From: Ignavibacteriales bacterium
GTDB lineage: Bacteria; Bacteroidota; Ignavibacteria; Ignavibacteriales; Ignavibacteriaceae
DNA length: 64,000 bases
Reading direction: 5' to 3'
Assembly: GCA_016709155.1 (NCBI GenBank)
Contig: JADJEI010000001.1
Location: forward strand, 1,302,001 to 1,366,000
Below are positions 9,014 through 18,263 of the stretch, in pieces; position 1 is the stretch's first letter, and every line of letters begins with the position of its first letter. Below the pieces are notes generated by a model. It did not search any database. It had not been told where the DNA came from and was given only the letters and a program-made list of their open reading frames with translations. The translations under genes and the position numbers were made by a program.

Positions 9014-10123
9014 TTAGTTGTTATAAAATTCTATTGGATTTGTAGTTCGTTTATTTTGAAAAATTTTTATTCCTTTATCAAAAATATTTTGCGTGATTCT
9101 TTTTTGCAGTTCATGAAGCACAAAAATCTCTGTTTCATAATGCCCGGCGTCAATCAGTAACATTTTTTTATTCGCTTCATGAAAAGTATGATAGCGAACA
9201 TCCGCAGTAATAAAAGCGTCTGCGCCTAATTTCATTGCAGATTTAATCAAGTCGCTTCCGGAACCTCCGCAAACTGCAACTCTGTTAATTGCCTTTTTAT
9301 TTCCTGCGGTAAATCTGAAGTCTTTTACGCTCAATTTTTTTGATACATATTTTAAAAAATCTTTTTCACTCATTGGCTTTTCAAGAAATCCTATTGAACC
9401 GGCTCCATATTTTTTGTTCTCATTTTCAATTGGATAGATGTCAAATGCTGGTTCTTCGTAAGGGTGGTTTTTTTTAATTGCTTCAATTATATTTTTCAGA
9501 TTCCATTTGTCGGAAATTATTTCAATTCTTACTTCATCGACTCTTTCTAATTTCCCTTTTAATCCAACAACCGGGCTGCTTTTGTTGGAACCAATAAAAG
9601 TACCTTCGCCATTTAATCTGAAACTACAATTGTTGTATTCACCTATCGTACCGGCACCGGTTTTAAATATTTCAGCAGAAACTTTTTCAACAAAATTTGG
9701 AGGAATAAAGATCACAACTTTAACCTGATCTGCATTAAACGGCTCTAAAAATTTTATATTTTTTAATTCTAATTGCTTTGCTAATTGAAAACTCACTCCA
9801 TCTTTTGTGAAATCGAGATTTGTATGGGCAGAGTAGAGAGTTATTTTGTGAGTAAGCAGCTGCTGAACGAGCTGTGAGGTTGAATCATTGTCTATTGCGA
9901 TTTTTTTAAGCGGATGAAAAAGCAACGGATGGTGTGTGATGATCAGGTTACATTTTTGGGCTAATGCTTCCTTGATAACATCTTCGGTTAGGTCAAGCGA
10001 AAGTAAAATATTTTTAATTTTACTTTTTGAAGAACCAACCTGCAGCCCTACGTTGTCGTTTTGCCAGGCAATCTCCTTCGGAGCCCAGGATTCAATATGT
10101 TTAAATAATTCAGCGCACGTCAT
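9014..10123 (-). CDS. Nif3-like dinuclear metal centre protein
   Basis: A 369-residue protein with the two halves of Nif3 split by an inserted PII-like domain (around residues 125-230, with the KNHPYEEPAFDIYP motif). Metal ligands are in IITHHPLLFHPLKK and SAHTNLDF in the first half and in DAGHYETE in the second. Members form toroidal hexamers; family members in some bacteria have been tied to GTP cyclohydrolase-like or iron-handling functions, so the role here is open. The start, MTCAELFKHIESWAPKEIAWQNDNVGLQ (first 20 residues typical of the family), is only three bases from the U-run of a terminator hairpin, an unusual arrangement. Confidence 0.92.
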   Translation of the reverse strand: MTCAELFKHIESWAPKEIAWQNDNVGLQVGSSKSKIKNILLSLDLTEDVIKEALAQKCNLIITHHPLLFHPLKKIAIDNDSTSQLVQQLLTHKITLYSAHTNLDFTKDGVSFQLAKQLELKNIKFLEPFNADQVKVVIFIPPNFVEKVSAEIFKTGAGTIGEYNNCSFRLNGEGTFIGSNKSSPVVGLKGKLERVDEVRIEIISDKWNLKNIIEAIKKNHPYEEPAFDIYPIENENKKYGAGSIGFLEKPMSEKDFLKYVSKKLSVKDFRFTAGNKKAINRVAVCGGSGSDLIKSAMKLGADAFITADVRYHTFHEANKKMLLIDAGHYETEIFVLHELQKRITQNIFDKGIKIFQNKRTTNPIEFYNN

Positions 10124-10126
10124 AAC

Positions 10127-10159
10127 AAAAAAAATGCACTTCAGTTTTTGAAGTGCATT
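10127..10159 (-). terminator. Rho-independent terminator between ispG and the Nif3 gene
   Basis: On the minus strand an 11-bp perfect stem (AATGCACTTCA / TGAAGTGCATT) with a five-base loop is followed directly by eight T residues. It would end the ispG transcript, but its T run stops three bases before the Nif3-type start codon, so any Nif3 transcript that begins upstream must pass through it. Confidence 0.85.
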
Positions 10160-10253
10160 CTATAAATAATTCTTCGGGTTAATAGAGTTGTAAGAACTCT
10201 TCGCCGTAAGAAACCTGTTTAAAATTAGTAGTTTATCAATCATATTTTGTGCC

Positions 10254-10284
10254 CAAATATAAAGGAAACGACACTCAATCGCAA
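10254..10284 (-). promoter_or_regulatory. Candidate Bacteroidota-type promoter for the Nif3 operon
   Basis: Minus strand: TTG (10284-10282), 20 bases, then TATATTTG (10261-10254), which fits the -33/-7 consensus TTTG-N19-21-TAnnTTTG. It lies upstream of the terminator hairpin at 10127-10159, giving a leader of about 120 bases that would contain that hairpin and a smaller one (GAGTT/AACTC near 10190). By inspection only. Confidence 0.45.
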
Positions 10285-10303
10285 TAATAACTTTGACTAA
10301 AAA

Positions 10304-12310
10304 TTAAATTGTAGGCTCAACCCAATTTTCATCTTCTTTAATAATATTTATCAATTCTTCAACGGCATTCTTTGCAGGAATATTTCTTCTAACAATATCT
10401 TTTTTCCGGTAAAGAGTAATTTTATCAACACCGGAGCCAACATAACCATAATCCGCATCAGCCATTTCGCCGGGACCATTGACAATACAACCCATAATAG
10501 CAATTTTCACACCTTTGAGATGTTCGGTCCGCTTTCTAATCATCTCGGTAGTTTCTTGTAAATCAAATAAAGTTCTGCCGCAACTTGGGCATGCAATATA
10601 TTCAGTTTTAGAAATTCTTTGCCTTGACGCCTGAAAAATATTAAATAGTAACCGATTGATTATTTTCTCTTTAGTCTCTGTTTTTTTCACAAAATTTTTT
10701 ACATAATCGTTTGATTGCGGTGCGCTAATTTTCAGATTATTTACAGAAACCCAGACTCCATCTCCAAAACCATCTATTAATAATGCACCTAAATCAGTTG
10801 CTGCATAAAGCTGTAAGTTTTCAAAATTAATTTCATTGTAATTTCTTTTTATTACGACAGAATTTTGATTTCCATTAATTAGAAATTCGAAAAATGCACG
10901 ACGTTGTTCAGCGACCCCATGCGAATTACTCGTTTCCAAAACTAAAATGATTGAATGATCTTCTTTTATTCTATTCACTAAATCATTTGTCAAATCAATT
11001 AAAGAAAGTGTTAGAAAATTGAATTGCGCAGAAATTCTATTCGAAGAAAAATATTCGTTCATTTTAAGGAGCGGGAAACTATTACTACTATTTTTCAGCC
11101 CTTGCCATGTACTGTATTCGTAAACAGCTTTCAATCCATTTGGACAATCAAACGGCAAAATATTTTTCCCAAGATAAATAAAATCAGCCGCCGTATCTGA
11201 CAGCATCCATTTATCGGTGGATTCATCATAGGTGTAACCAATATCAATTAAATCTTTCGGAGAATAAATTCTGCGATTACTAAAATCTGCAAAAATTCTT
11301 GGGACATTATTTCCGCCAATTCCGATATTCTCGAATGAAATTCTTTTATTGTAATTGAATGGGTCAATTGGTAAAACATCAATTGGTTTTATTGGCTGAT
11401 GCTCCTCCCTTTTTTTATAACGATTGGCTAATGCAATTGCAACAGGCGCTTCGAACTCGGGATCTTCAGTTAACGAAACTCTGATCGTATCGCCTATACC
11501 ATCTTCGAGCAGCGCACCAATTCCAAGTGCGGATTTAATTCTCCCGTCTTCGCCCCCACCTGCTTCAGTTACTCCGAGGTGAAGCGGATAATTCATGTTT
11601 TCCGCTTCCATTTTGCTGATGAGGAGTCTGTATGCTTGAACCATCACCTGCGGATTGCTTGACTTCATGGAAAGAACGATGCTGTGATAATTTTCAGTTT
11701 CACAAATTCTTAAGAACTCTAATGCCGATTCTACCATTCCAAGGGGAGTATCGCCGTAGCGGCTCATAATTCTATCAGAAAGCGAACCGTGATTTGTTCC
11801 GATTCTTAAAGCAGTGCCATGTTCCCTGCAAATTTTTACTAAAGGTGTAAAACGCTCGCGAATTCGTTCAAGCTCTTCTTCGTATTCTTTATCTGAATAT
11901 TCTATTAATTCAAATTTTTTCTTATCAACATAATTACCGGGATTTACGCGAACTTTTTCAACAATTCTTGCGGCAAGCTCTGCGGCATTTGGAGTGAAAT
12001 GAATGTCTGCAATCAGCGGAACATTATATCCGCGCACACGAAGTTCTTTTTTTATATTCTCAAGATTTTTAGCTTCATTTATACTCGGCGCAGTAATTCT
12101 AACATACTCGCAGCCGGCTTCAACCATTCTGATTGTTTGTTCAACAGTGGCAATTGTGTCCATCGTATCTGTAGTTGTCATTGATTGAATACGAATAGGA
12201 TTTCCCCCGCCCACAGGAATGCCGCCTATAAAAACTTCTCTTGTTTTTAAGCGCGAGAATTGGGTTACACTGTTACAATAATTTTGTAAATGAAACTTTG
12301 ATAAAGCCAT
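10304..12310 (-). CDS. ispG: 4-hydroxy-3-methylbut-2-enyl diphosphate synthase IspG (long form)
   Basis: IspG carries out the penultimate step of the MEP isoprenoid pathway, making HMBPP with a [4Fe-4S] cluster. The N-terminal TIM-barrel part has GGNPIRIQSMTTTDTMD and GTNHGSLSDR; the C-terminal cluster domain has ACPSCGRT and MGCIVNGPGEM with the three Cys ligands. At 668 residues it is the long type with a large inserted domain between them (about residues 290-560), found in Bacteroidota, chlamydiae and plants. It is followed by a strong terminator. A TATATTTG box lies about 50 bases upstream of the ATG but without a clear -33 partner. Confidence 0.95.
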   Translation of the reverse strand: MALSKFHLQNYCNSVTQFSRLKTREVFIGGIPVGGGNPIRIQSMTTTDTMDTIATVEQTIRMVEAGCEYVRITAPSINEAKNLENIKKELRVRGYNVPLIADIHFTPNAAELAARIVEKVRVNPGNYVDKKKFELIEYSDKEYEEELERIRERFTPLVKICREHGTALRIGTNHGSLSDRIMSRYGDTPLGMVESALEFLRICETENYHSIVLSMKSSNPQVMVQAYRLLISKMEAENMNYPLHLGVTEAGGGEDGRIKSALGIGALLEDGIGDTIRVSLTEDPEFEAPVAIALANRYKKREEHQPIKPIDVLPIDPFNYNKRISFENIGIGGNNVPRIFADFSNRRIYSPKDLIDIGYTYDESTDKWMLSDTAADFIYLGKNILPFDCPNGLKAVYEYSTWQGLKNSSNSFPLLKMNEYFSSNRISAQFNFLTLSLIDLTNDLVNRIKEDHSIILVLETSNSHGVAEQRRAFFEFLINGNQNSVVIKRNYNEINFENLQLYAATDLGALLIDGFGDGVWVSVNNLKISAPQSNDYVKNFVKKTETKEKIINRLLFNIFQASRQRISKTEYIACPSCGRTLFDLQETTEMIRKRTEHLKGVKIAIMGCIVNGPGEMADADYGYVGSGVDKITLYRKKDIVRRNIPAKNAVEELINIIKEDENWVEPTI

Positions 12311-12421
12311 TTTTCCCGATCTAGTATAAAAATTAATAAAACTCTGTTAGCATAAAACAAATATAAATTCGTCCATAATTTAAGATGAACCTGGAGAAAA
12401 AGTAACTACAACATAAGCAGA

Positions 12422-12577
12422 TTAATAAGTCACCTTACGCAGGGGAGTATAAACCTCCGAGGTTTTGTAAATAGTATCTTTCTGAGGCTGTTTTTTAGCG
12501 CTAAATAGAAAATATTTTCATAAACTTATTCATCGAAACCTCGGAGGTTTGCTGTTTTGCGTAACATGAGTTAATAA
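12422..12577. repeat. Short intergenic inverted-repeat element
   Basis: The left end TTAATAAGTCACCTTACGCA (12422-12441) is an imperfect inverted copy of the right end TGCGTAACATGAGTTAATAA (12558-12577). Inside are two near-identical palindromes, AAACCTCCGAGGTTT (12451-12465) and AAACCTCGGAGGTTT (12536-12550). No open frame is present. The right end touches the stop codon of the methyltransferase gene. A 15-base copy of the left end recurs at 13481-13495 on the other side of that gene, and the same end type recurs at 41110 and 42208-42353. It looks like a MITE/REP-like element and may also serve as a terminator. Confidence 0.6.
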
Positions 12578-12578
12578 G

Positions 12579-13364
12579 TCAGGTTTTAATAAGAATATGT
12601 GGACAGCGGATTAACTTTTTATTATTAATTTTATTTAACATTCTATCAATCAAAATATTTTTTCGATTTAAAACAGTGTATCGAAATCTTTTCAATTCTT
12701 TCCATGAGTGATAGTAGTAATGATTTGCCATAGCCGAAGCACCAATTTTTTGAAAATATTTTCTGTTATTCTCCTTTACAGCATTGATTTTTTTTTGCGG
12801 ATATATCGGGCTATCGAAAATGTGAATCTCGCTATTAAGTTTTAAGTATCTAATAAGACGATTTATCAAAGCAGGCAGATTGTCAAAATATTGGAGCGAA
12901 CTTGCGAGAATTATTGCATCGAAAGAATTAAATTCAAAAATATCGTCGAAGATATCTCCATAAAAAAATTTCATTCGTTTATTATTCTTAAAAACTCTTG
13001 CTGCCTGTTCAAGTTCGACTAAATTAATATCAAGTGCGTAAAGGAAATTTGATGTGTCCTTTGAGAGTTTATTTCCAAGCCAACAATTACCTGCCCCGAT
13101 TTCAAGTATCAATTTATTTTTTCTTTTTGAAAAAATTTTTACTAATTGCTTATAAGATTCAGCCTTTAATTTCCAATCTTCAAAAAGTGGATTACTATTT
13201 TCAAGAAACGGTAGTTTTTCCAATTCTTCATCCGAGTAAATCGAATTTGTTTTTTGCAGATACAATAAATAATCCGTTTGAAATCCATGAAATGCTCCAG
13301 GTTTTCCGAGATAGATAATATTGTCTTCCTCGATAGAGGAAATTTTTGCTTTATGGATGATCAA
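12579..13364 (-). CDS. Class I SAM-dependent methyltransferase
   Basis: A 261-residue protein with the Rossmann methyltransferase signature: motif I LEIGAGNCWLGNKLS near residue 90, the acidic ribose-binding residue in YALDIN, and the DAIILASSLQYFDNL motif IV. The N-terminal 80 residues contain GKPGAFHGFQTDYLLYLQ, seen in stand-alone methyltransferases of unknown substrate. The start is a TTG because no ATG occurs before motif I. Stand-alone gene between two copies of a short repeat end (12571-12581 and 13481-13495). C, N or O methylation target cannot be told. Confidence 0.8.
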   Translation of the reverse strand: MIIHKAKISSIEEDNIIYLGKPGAFHGFQTDYLLYLQKTNSIYSDEELEKLPFLENSNPLFEDWKLKAESYKQLVKIFSKRKNKLILEIGAGNCWLGNKLSKDTSNFLYALDINLVELEQAARVFKNNKRMKFFYGDIFDDIFEFNSFDAIILASSLQYFDNLPALINRLIRYLKLNSEIHIFDSPIYPQKKINAVKENNRKYFQKIGASAMANHYYYHSWKELKRFRYTVLNRKNILIDRMLNKINNKKLIRCPHILIKT

Positions 13365-13568
13365 GTTTAAACTCTATACTAAAATTTCTGAATAAAGAAA
13401 ACAGTAAAAAATAATCAATGCGTATTAAAACTGTTTTATGAAATCAAAGGTTTCTCCTGCTCAAAGTTAACAATTTTTATTTAATAAGTCACCTTTTGAT
13501 TTTTAACTTCAGTGTATATTTCATCAATTACTTATATTTCCATTCCAAAAAATTATCGCAATTAACAA

Positions 13569-15450
13569 GTGAAAATATCCGAACAAAAAATAGACGAGAT
13601 TCGTGCAGCGGCAAATATTGTGGATATTATTTCCGAGTCGGTTCAGTTACGAAAACGCGGAAAAAACTTTCTTGGATTATGCCCGTTCCATACGGAAAAA
13701 ACTCCTTCCTTTACAGTAAGTGAAGAAAAACAAATCTATCATTGTTTTGGCTGCCACTCCGGCGGCAATGTTTTTAAGTTTTTAATGGAATATGAAAAAA
13801 TATCATTTGTCGAATCTGTTCAGGAGCTTGCAGAAAAATTAGGGATTCAATTAGAAGTTGAAGAAAATGTCAACCCGGAATTTCAAAACGAACAGGAAAT
13901 TCTTTATGATATAAACACCGAAGCTGCTAAATATTTTTCAAATAATTTATTAAATGATTCAGAAGGACAAATTGCGAGAGACTATTTTCAAAAAAGAAAT
14001 ATTAAACTACAGACTATGCGCGCCTTTGGTTTGGGCTATGCTTTAAATGGCTGGGAAAATCTAGTAAACTTCCTTCACCAAAAAAAAATTGACCTTGAGA
14101 AAGCGTTACAACTTGGTCTAATAAGCCGAAGTAAAGACGGAAGAATTTATGACACTCTGCCGGGTAGAATAATTTTCCCGATCTTCTCACCTAACGGAAG
14201 AGTGGTTGCTTTCGCCGGAAGAAAATTACGCGAATCGGATGGGGGCGGTAAATATATTAACTCTCCCGAATCGGCAATTTATGTTAAGGGAAAAATTTTA
14301 TACGGACTTTCTCACGCAAAAGATGATATTCGAAAACTAAATAAAGCCATACTTGTCGAAGGTTATATGGATCTTATTTCTCTTTATCAAAATGGAATTA
14401 AGAACGTTGTCGCTGTGTCCGGAACTGCGCTCACCGAAGATCAAGTATTATTACTTTCACGTTATACTAAAAATGTTGTCCTTCTTTTTGATTCTGATAC
14501 CGCAGGTATTAAAGCTTCTATGCGAAGCATCGAACTTTTATTGAAAAAAGAATTTGAAATTAAGATTGCATCACTTCCCGCCGGTGAAGACCCTGATTCT
14601 TTTGTAAATAAATTCGGAAAAGAAAAATTTGAAGAGTTTATTGATCGTGCTCAAAACTTTCTTGAGTATCAAACTGCTTATTATGAAACACAGGGAATGT
14701 TTGATGATCCAACAAAAATGGCTGAAGCTATACGCGATCTGGTAAAACCAATTGCATTAGTTAGTGATGAGTTGAAGCAAACTGTTCTAATAAAATCAAT
14801 CGCGAGCAAGTTTAATCTAAGATTCAGCTTAATTGAAAATGAACTAATTAAACTAAAACAAAAAACCTTTAATAAAATTAGTTCGATTTCAAATAAGCTT
14901 GAACAATCAGCAGACAATAAAACTGATAATTTTGTGCTCAAACTAATAAAACAAATTGAGCATTTTGGAACGACTGAAAAAGATTTAATTAAATATCTTT
15001 TTAGTAACGACTTAACAGTAGTTCAGTACTTACATAATTTAATAGCTGTTGAGGATTTTGAACATCCCATCTATAAAAAGAATACTAGAATTAACCTTTG
15101 ATGAAATGGAAATGAATGGAAAAATTGAAACCGATTCTGTTCTTAATAGAATAGATGATGATGAAATGAAAAGAATACTTAGGATAACTATTTTAGAAGA
15201 ATATTCAATTAGCCATAGATGGGAAGATAATTCCCAACACAATGATCAAATTAACTTTTATAGATCCGTTTACGATACCGTGATTAAATTAAAAGAATAC
15301 AGATATAATGAAAACCTGGAAGTTATAAGAAATAAAATTGAAAAATCTCAAGATGAAGAAGAAACTATTAACTTAATGAGCGAATTAGATAAGTTGTTGT
15401 TCTATAAAAAAGAATACTTTAGGAATATACCAGTATTAAATATTATATAA
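13569..15450 (+). CDS. dnaG: DNA primase DnaG, frameshifted near the C-terminal domain
   Basis: DnaG makes RNA primers at the replication fork. The first 510 codons hold the CHC2 zinc domain (Cys38, His41, Cys59, Cys62) and the TOPRIM core with ILVEGYMDLISL and LFDSDTAG. This frame stops at 15101 after VEDFEHPIYKK. The next frame, open to 15450, continues with RILELTFDEMEMNGKIETD, which reads as the rest of the DnaB-binding domain. Removing one A from the run at 15075-15079 joins them into about 626 residues, normal for DnaG. Most likely a sequencing error, as the gene is essential. The start is GTG, placed by the typical KISEQKIDEIRAAANIVDII opening. Confidence 0.9.
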
Positions 15451-15600
15451 ATTGTTTTTGATCATGGTTATGTAAAAAAATGGCCAGTTAGAAACTTTAT
15501 TGATTAAAAACAATTATTCAGGTTAATGAAAGAACAACAACAACTTCAAAAACAAAAAAAAATCAATTCGTGAAGAACTTGAAAAGCAATAAAATTAACA

Positions 15601-15706
15601 CAGTGGTTCTCCGTGCTTCCTCCGTGTTTCTCTATGAAAGCATTTAAAATTCGATTTCACGGAGAACCACCGAGAAGACACAGAGGCACACGGAGATATA
15701 AGATCA
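15601..15706. repeat. Palindromic 'CTCCGTG' intergenic repeat upstream of recQ
   Basis: GTGGTTCTCCGTG (15603-15615) is exactly repeated in inverted form at 15658-15670, with further imperfect pairing outside (CTCCGTGTTTCTC against GAGGCACACGGAG). It lies in the 270-base gap before recQ, and a related copy follows recQ. Such phrases are widely scattered in genomes of this group. No coding potential. Confidence 0.6.
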
Positions 15707-15720
15707 CTACATGAATCCAA

Positions 15721-17889
15721 ATGCAAAAAGCTAAACAAATTTTAAAGGAAATATTCGGCTACGATACTTTTCGTTCACTTCAATACGAAATAATAGAAAA
15801 CATCTTAAATAAAAAAGATTGCCTTGTTGTAATGCCGACAGGCGGGGGCAAATCTTTGTGTTATCAAATCCCTGCACTGCTTTTTGATGGATTAACAATC
15901 GTAATTTCGCCGTTGATTTCATTGATGAAAGATCAAGTGGAACAGCTCAGGCAGCTTGGTGTTGAAGCAGCTCTATTAAACAGTTCTCTTTCGTCCGACG
16001 TGTATAATTTTAATTATCAGAATGTGGCAAACAAAAAAGCAAAGCTGCTTTACTTAGCGCCCGAATCGCTTCAAAAAGAAGAAATAATTTACTTGCTTAA
16101 AAATATATCCGTTGACTGCATTACAATTGATGAGGCTCATTGCATTTCGGAATGGGGACACGATTTTAGAAAAGATTACAGACAGTTAGGCAATTTTAAA
16201 CTTACTTTTCCAAATGCCGTTTGCATTGGATTAACAGCAACTGCAACTCCGCGTGTTCAAGAGGATATTATGAAGAACTTGAAAATGAAGCAGCCAAAAA
16301 AATTCATTGCAAGCTTTAACAGGGAAAATCTTTATCTGCAAGTGGTCCCCAAGAGAAGCCCGTCAAAACAAGTGATTGATTTTTTGGATCAGCATAAAAA
16401 TCAATCGGGAATTATTTATTGTTTCTCGCGCAAGCAGGTTGATAATTTACACGAAGAATTATCTGAACTTGGCTATTCTACAAAACCTTATCACGCCGGT
16501 TTATCGGATGAAGAAAGAAACACAAATCAGGATTTGTTTACAAAAGATGAAGTCCAAATAATCGTTGCTACCATTGCCTTTGGGATGGGGATAAATAAGT
16601 CAAACATTCGATTTGTAATTCATCATGACCTGCCTAAAAATCTTGAGTCATATTATCAAGAGATTGGCAGATCCGGGCGAGATGGAGTTAGAGCTGATTG
16701 CCTTCTGTTATTTAGTTATGCCGACATTTCTAAAATAAATTATTTCATAGATCAAAAAGAAGATGAGCACGAAAGACAATCTGCTAAAACTCATCTTGAA
16801 GCAATGATCAAATATTCTGAAACGGAAATCTGCAGACGAAATCCATTGATAAATTATTTCGGCGAAAGCTACAACGAATCTTATTGCGGAATGTGCGATA
16901 ACTGCCTTGAAGATGAGAGTGAAAATCAAAATGTTGACGCAACTATTTTTGCCCAGAAGTTTTTATCGGCAATTAAAAGAACAGGGGAAGTCTTTGGACT
17001 AAATTATATCGCCGATGTTCTGCTTGGAAATGAAACAGACAGAATACTAAGTAACAATCACCATAAACTAAGCGTGTTTGGAATTGGCAAGGAGTTGAAG
17101 AAAAAGCAATGGCAGATGCTTGCTCATCAATTAATCAGGAAGGGAATAATTTTAAGAGACACTGAGTTTGGCAGTCTCAAGTTATCCCTATCCTCAAACG
17201 AAGTTTTATTTAATAATCAAAAAGTATTTGCACTCGTTAAAGAGCCAGAAATCAAGGCGAGAAAAATTTTAAGAAGTGAAGAGAGTTACGATGCCGAGTT
17301 GTTCGAATTACTGCGTAAGAAAAGAAAAGAAATTGCTGACGAAAGAGGTGTTCCTCCCTATGTTGTTTTTGCCGACAGCGTGCTTATTCAGATGGCGAAA
17401 AACTATCCGCAGAACGAAGGCGATTTATTAAGAATCAGCGGTGTTGGTATTAGAAAATTAGAAAACTTCGGAGGTACTTTTTTATACCTAATTAAGAACT
17501 ATGTTCAAAAAAATAATTTGAGTCTGAAGAATGAAAAAAATCATCGCAGAGCTAAATCTATCTTATTGAATGAACCTCGCTACAGAACAGTCGGCAAAGA
17601 ATTTCAAGATGGAAAATCTATCGAAGAATTGGCAGATGGATATAATGTTCAGGAACAAACAATAGTAAACCATATTGCAAGATTTGTAGCTGAGGGCAAT
17701 AAATTGAATACAGACGGATTGTTTTCAAGAATTTCAGTTGAACCGGCAAAACAAAAAATTATTTTTGAAGACTTTGAAGAAAACGGCACGCTATCATTAA
17801 AAAATATTTTTGAAAAATTTAATGGTGAAATTTCTTATAATGACATTCATCTCTTAAGACTTATTTATCTTAACAATCATAAAAAATAA
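15721..17889 (+). CDS. recQ: ATP-dependent DNA helicase RecQ
   Basis: RecQ unwinds recombination and replication intermediates 3'->5'. The 722 residues include Walker A PTGGGKSLCYQ (39-49), the DEAH box IDEAHCISEWGHDFR near 137, motif VI QEIGRSGRDG, the RecQ zinc-binding Cys set (CRRNP, CGMCDNCLED), winged helix and an HRDC domain (YDAELFELLRKKRKEIADER). A C-terminal helix-turn-helix extension (EELADGYNVQEQTIVNHIARF) is typical of the Bacteroidota form. The gene stands alone, flanked on both sides by related CTCCGTG palindromic repeats. Confidence 0.96.
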   Translation: MQKAKQILKEIFGYDTFRSLQYEIIENILNKKDCLVVMPTGGGKSLCYQIPALLFDGLTIVISPLISLMKDQVEQLRQLGVEAALLNSSLSSDVYNFNYQNVANKKAKLLYLAPESLQKEEIIYLLKNISVDCITIDEAHCISEWGHDFRKDYRQLGNFKLTFPNAVCIGLTATATPRVQEDIMKNLKMKQPKKFIASFNRENLYLQVVPKRSPSKQVIDFLDQHKNQSGIIYCFSRKQVDNLHEELSELGYSTKPYHAGLSDEERNTNQDLFTKDEVQIIVATIAFGMGINKSNIRFVIHHDLPKNLESYYQEIGRSGRDGVRADCLLLFSYADISKINYFIDQKEDEHERQSAKTHLEAMIKYSETEICRRNPLINYFGESYNESYCGMCDNCLEDESENQNVDATIFAQKFLSAIKRTGEVFGLNYIADVLLGNETDRILSNNHHKLSVFGIGKELKKKQWQMLAHQLIRKGIILRDTEFGSLKLSLSSNEVLFNNQKVFALVKEPEIKARKILRSEESYDAELFELLRKKRKEIADERGVPPYVVFADSVLIQMAKNYPQNEGDLLRISGVGIRKLENFGGTFLYLIKNYVQKNNLSLKNEKNHRRAKSILLNEPRYRTVGKEFQDGKSIEELADGYNVQEQTIVNHIARFVAEGNKLNTDGLFSRISVEPAKQKIIFEDFEENGTLSLKNIFEKFNGEISYNDIHLLRLIYLNNHKK

Positions 17890-17900
17890 TTTTAATGAAA

Positions 17901-17980
17901 TCTCTGTGTTTCTCCGTGACTTCTTCGTGTTGCTCTGTGAAAGTATTCTTGGATCCTTACATGGAGAACCACTGAGGAAA
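17901..17980. repeat. 'CTCCGTG' intergenic repeat downstream of recQ
   Basis: TCTCTGTGTTTCTCCGTG on the left faces TGGAGAACCACTGAGG on the right, a diverged copy of the element at 15601-15706. It directly follows the recQ stop and could form a hairpin in the 3' end of the transcript. Confidence 0.5.
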
Positions 17981-18065
17981 GCATCTATCAACTTCTTAAT
18001 TGTAAATTGTACATTATACATTGTAAATTAAAATGAATTATCGGCAGGCAAAAAATGGAAAATTA

Positions 18066-18254
18066 ATGATCGAAATCCTTCCGGATAAGTGCGACTTTTG
18101 CGGCTGCTGCGTGGGCGTATGTCCCGAAGATGCAATTGAACTAAAAGAAGCAGAAATATTTATCATTGATCCACGCTGTACGAATTGTTCAAAGTGTGTG
18201 TGGTCTTGCCCGATTGAAGTTATTAAGTTTAATAAAAATGGAGTTGTGGCATGA
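18066..18254 (+). CDS. 2[4Fe-4S] ferredoxin
   Basis: A small protein of 62 residues from the ATG at 18066 (MIEILPDKCDFC); an ATG at 18033 would add eleven unlikely residues. Two cluster motifs are seen: CDFCGCCVGVCP and CTNCSKCVWSCP. It is a low-potential electron carrier. The next functional gene on the strand is a geranylgeranyl-reductase-type flavoprotein, and family members of that kind use ferredoxins as electron donors, so the two probably work together. They are separated by a four-helix-bundle gene that looks inserted. The upstream bases (18000-18032) are a degenerate TTGTAAATT/AATTTACAA repeat. Confidence 0.9.
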   Translation: MIEILPDKCDFCGCCVGVCPEDAIELKEAEIFIIDPRCTNCSKCVWSCPIEVIKFNKNGVVA

Positions 18255-18263
18255 GAAGTCTTC

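Noticed and set aside
12358..12365. TATATTTG box 50 bases upstream of ispG
   Set aside because: No -33 partner at the expected spacing.
12579..13364. Methyltransferase gene flanked by TTAATAAGTCA copies considered as a transposon with target duplications
   Set aside because: No transposase; the copies are shared with the ends of the intergenic elements, so they are more likely remnants of those.
15526..15591. Short ORF with MKEQQQLQKQKK then a possible continuation SIREELEKQ in another frame
   Set aside because: Only about 21 codons, would need an indel in an A9 run, and has no recognisable homology.
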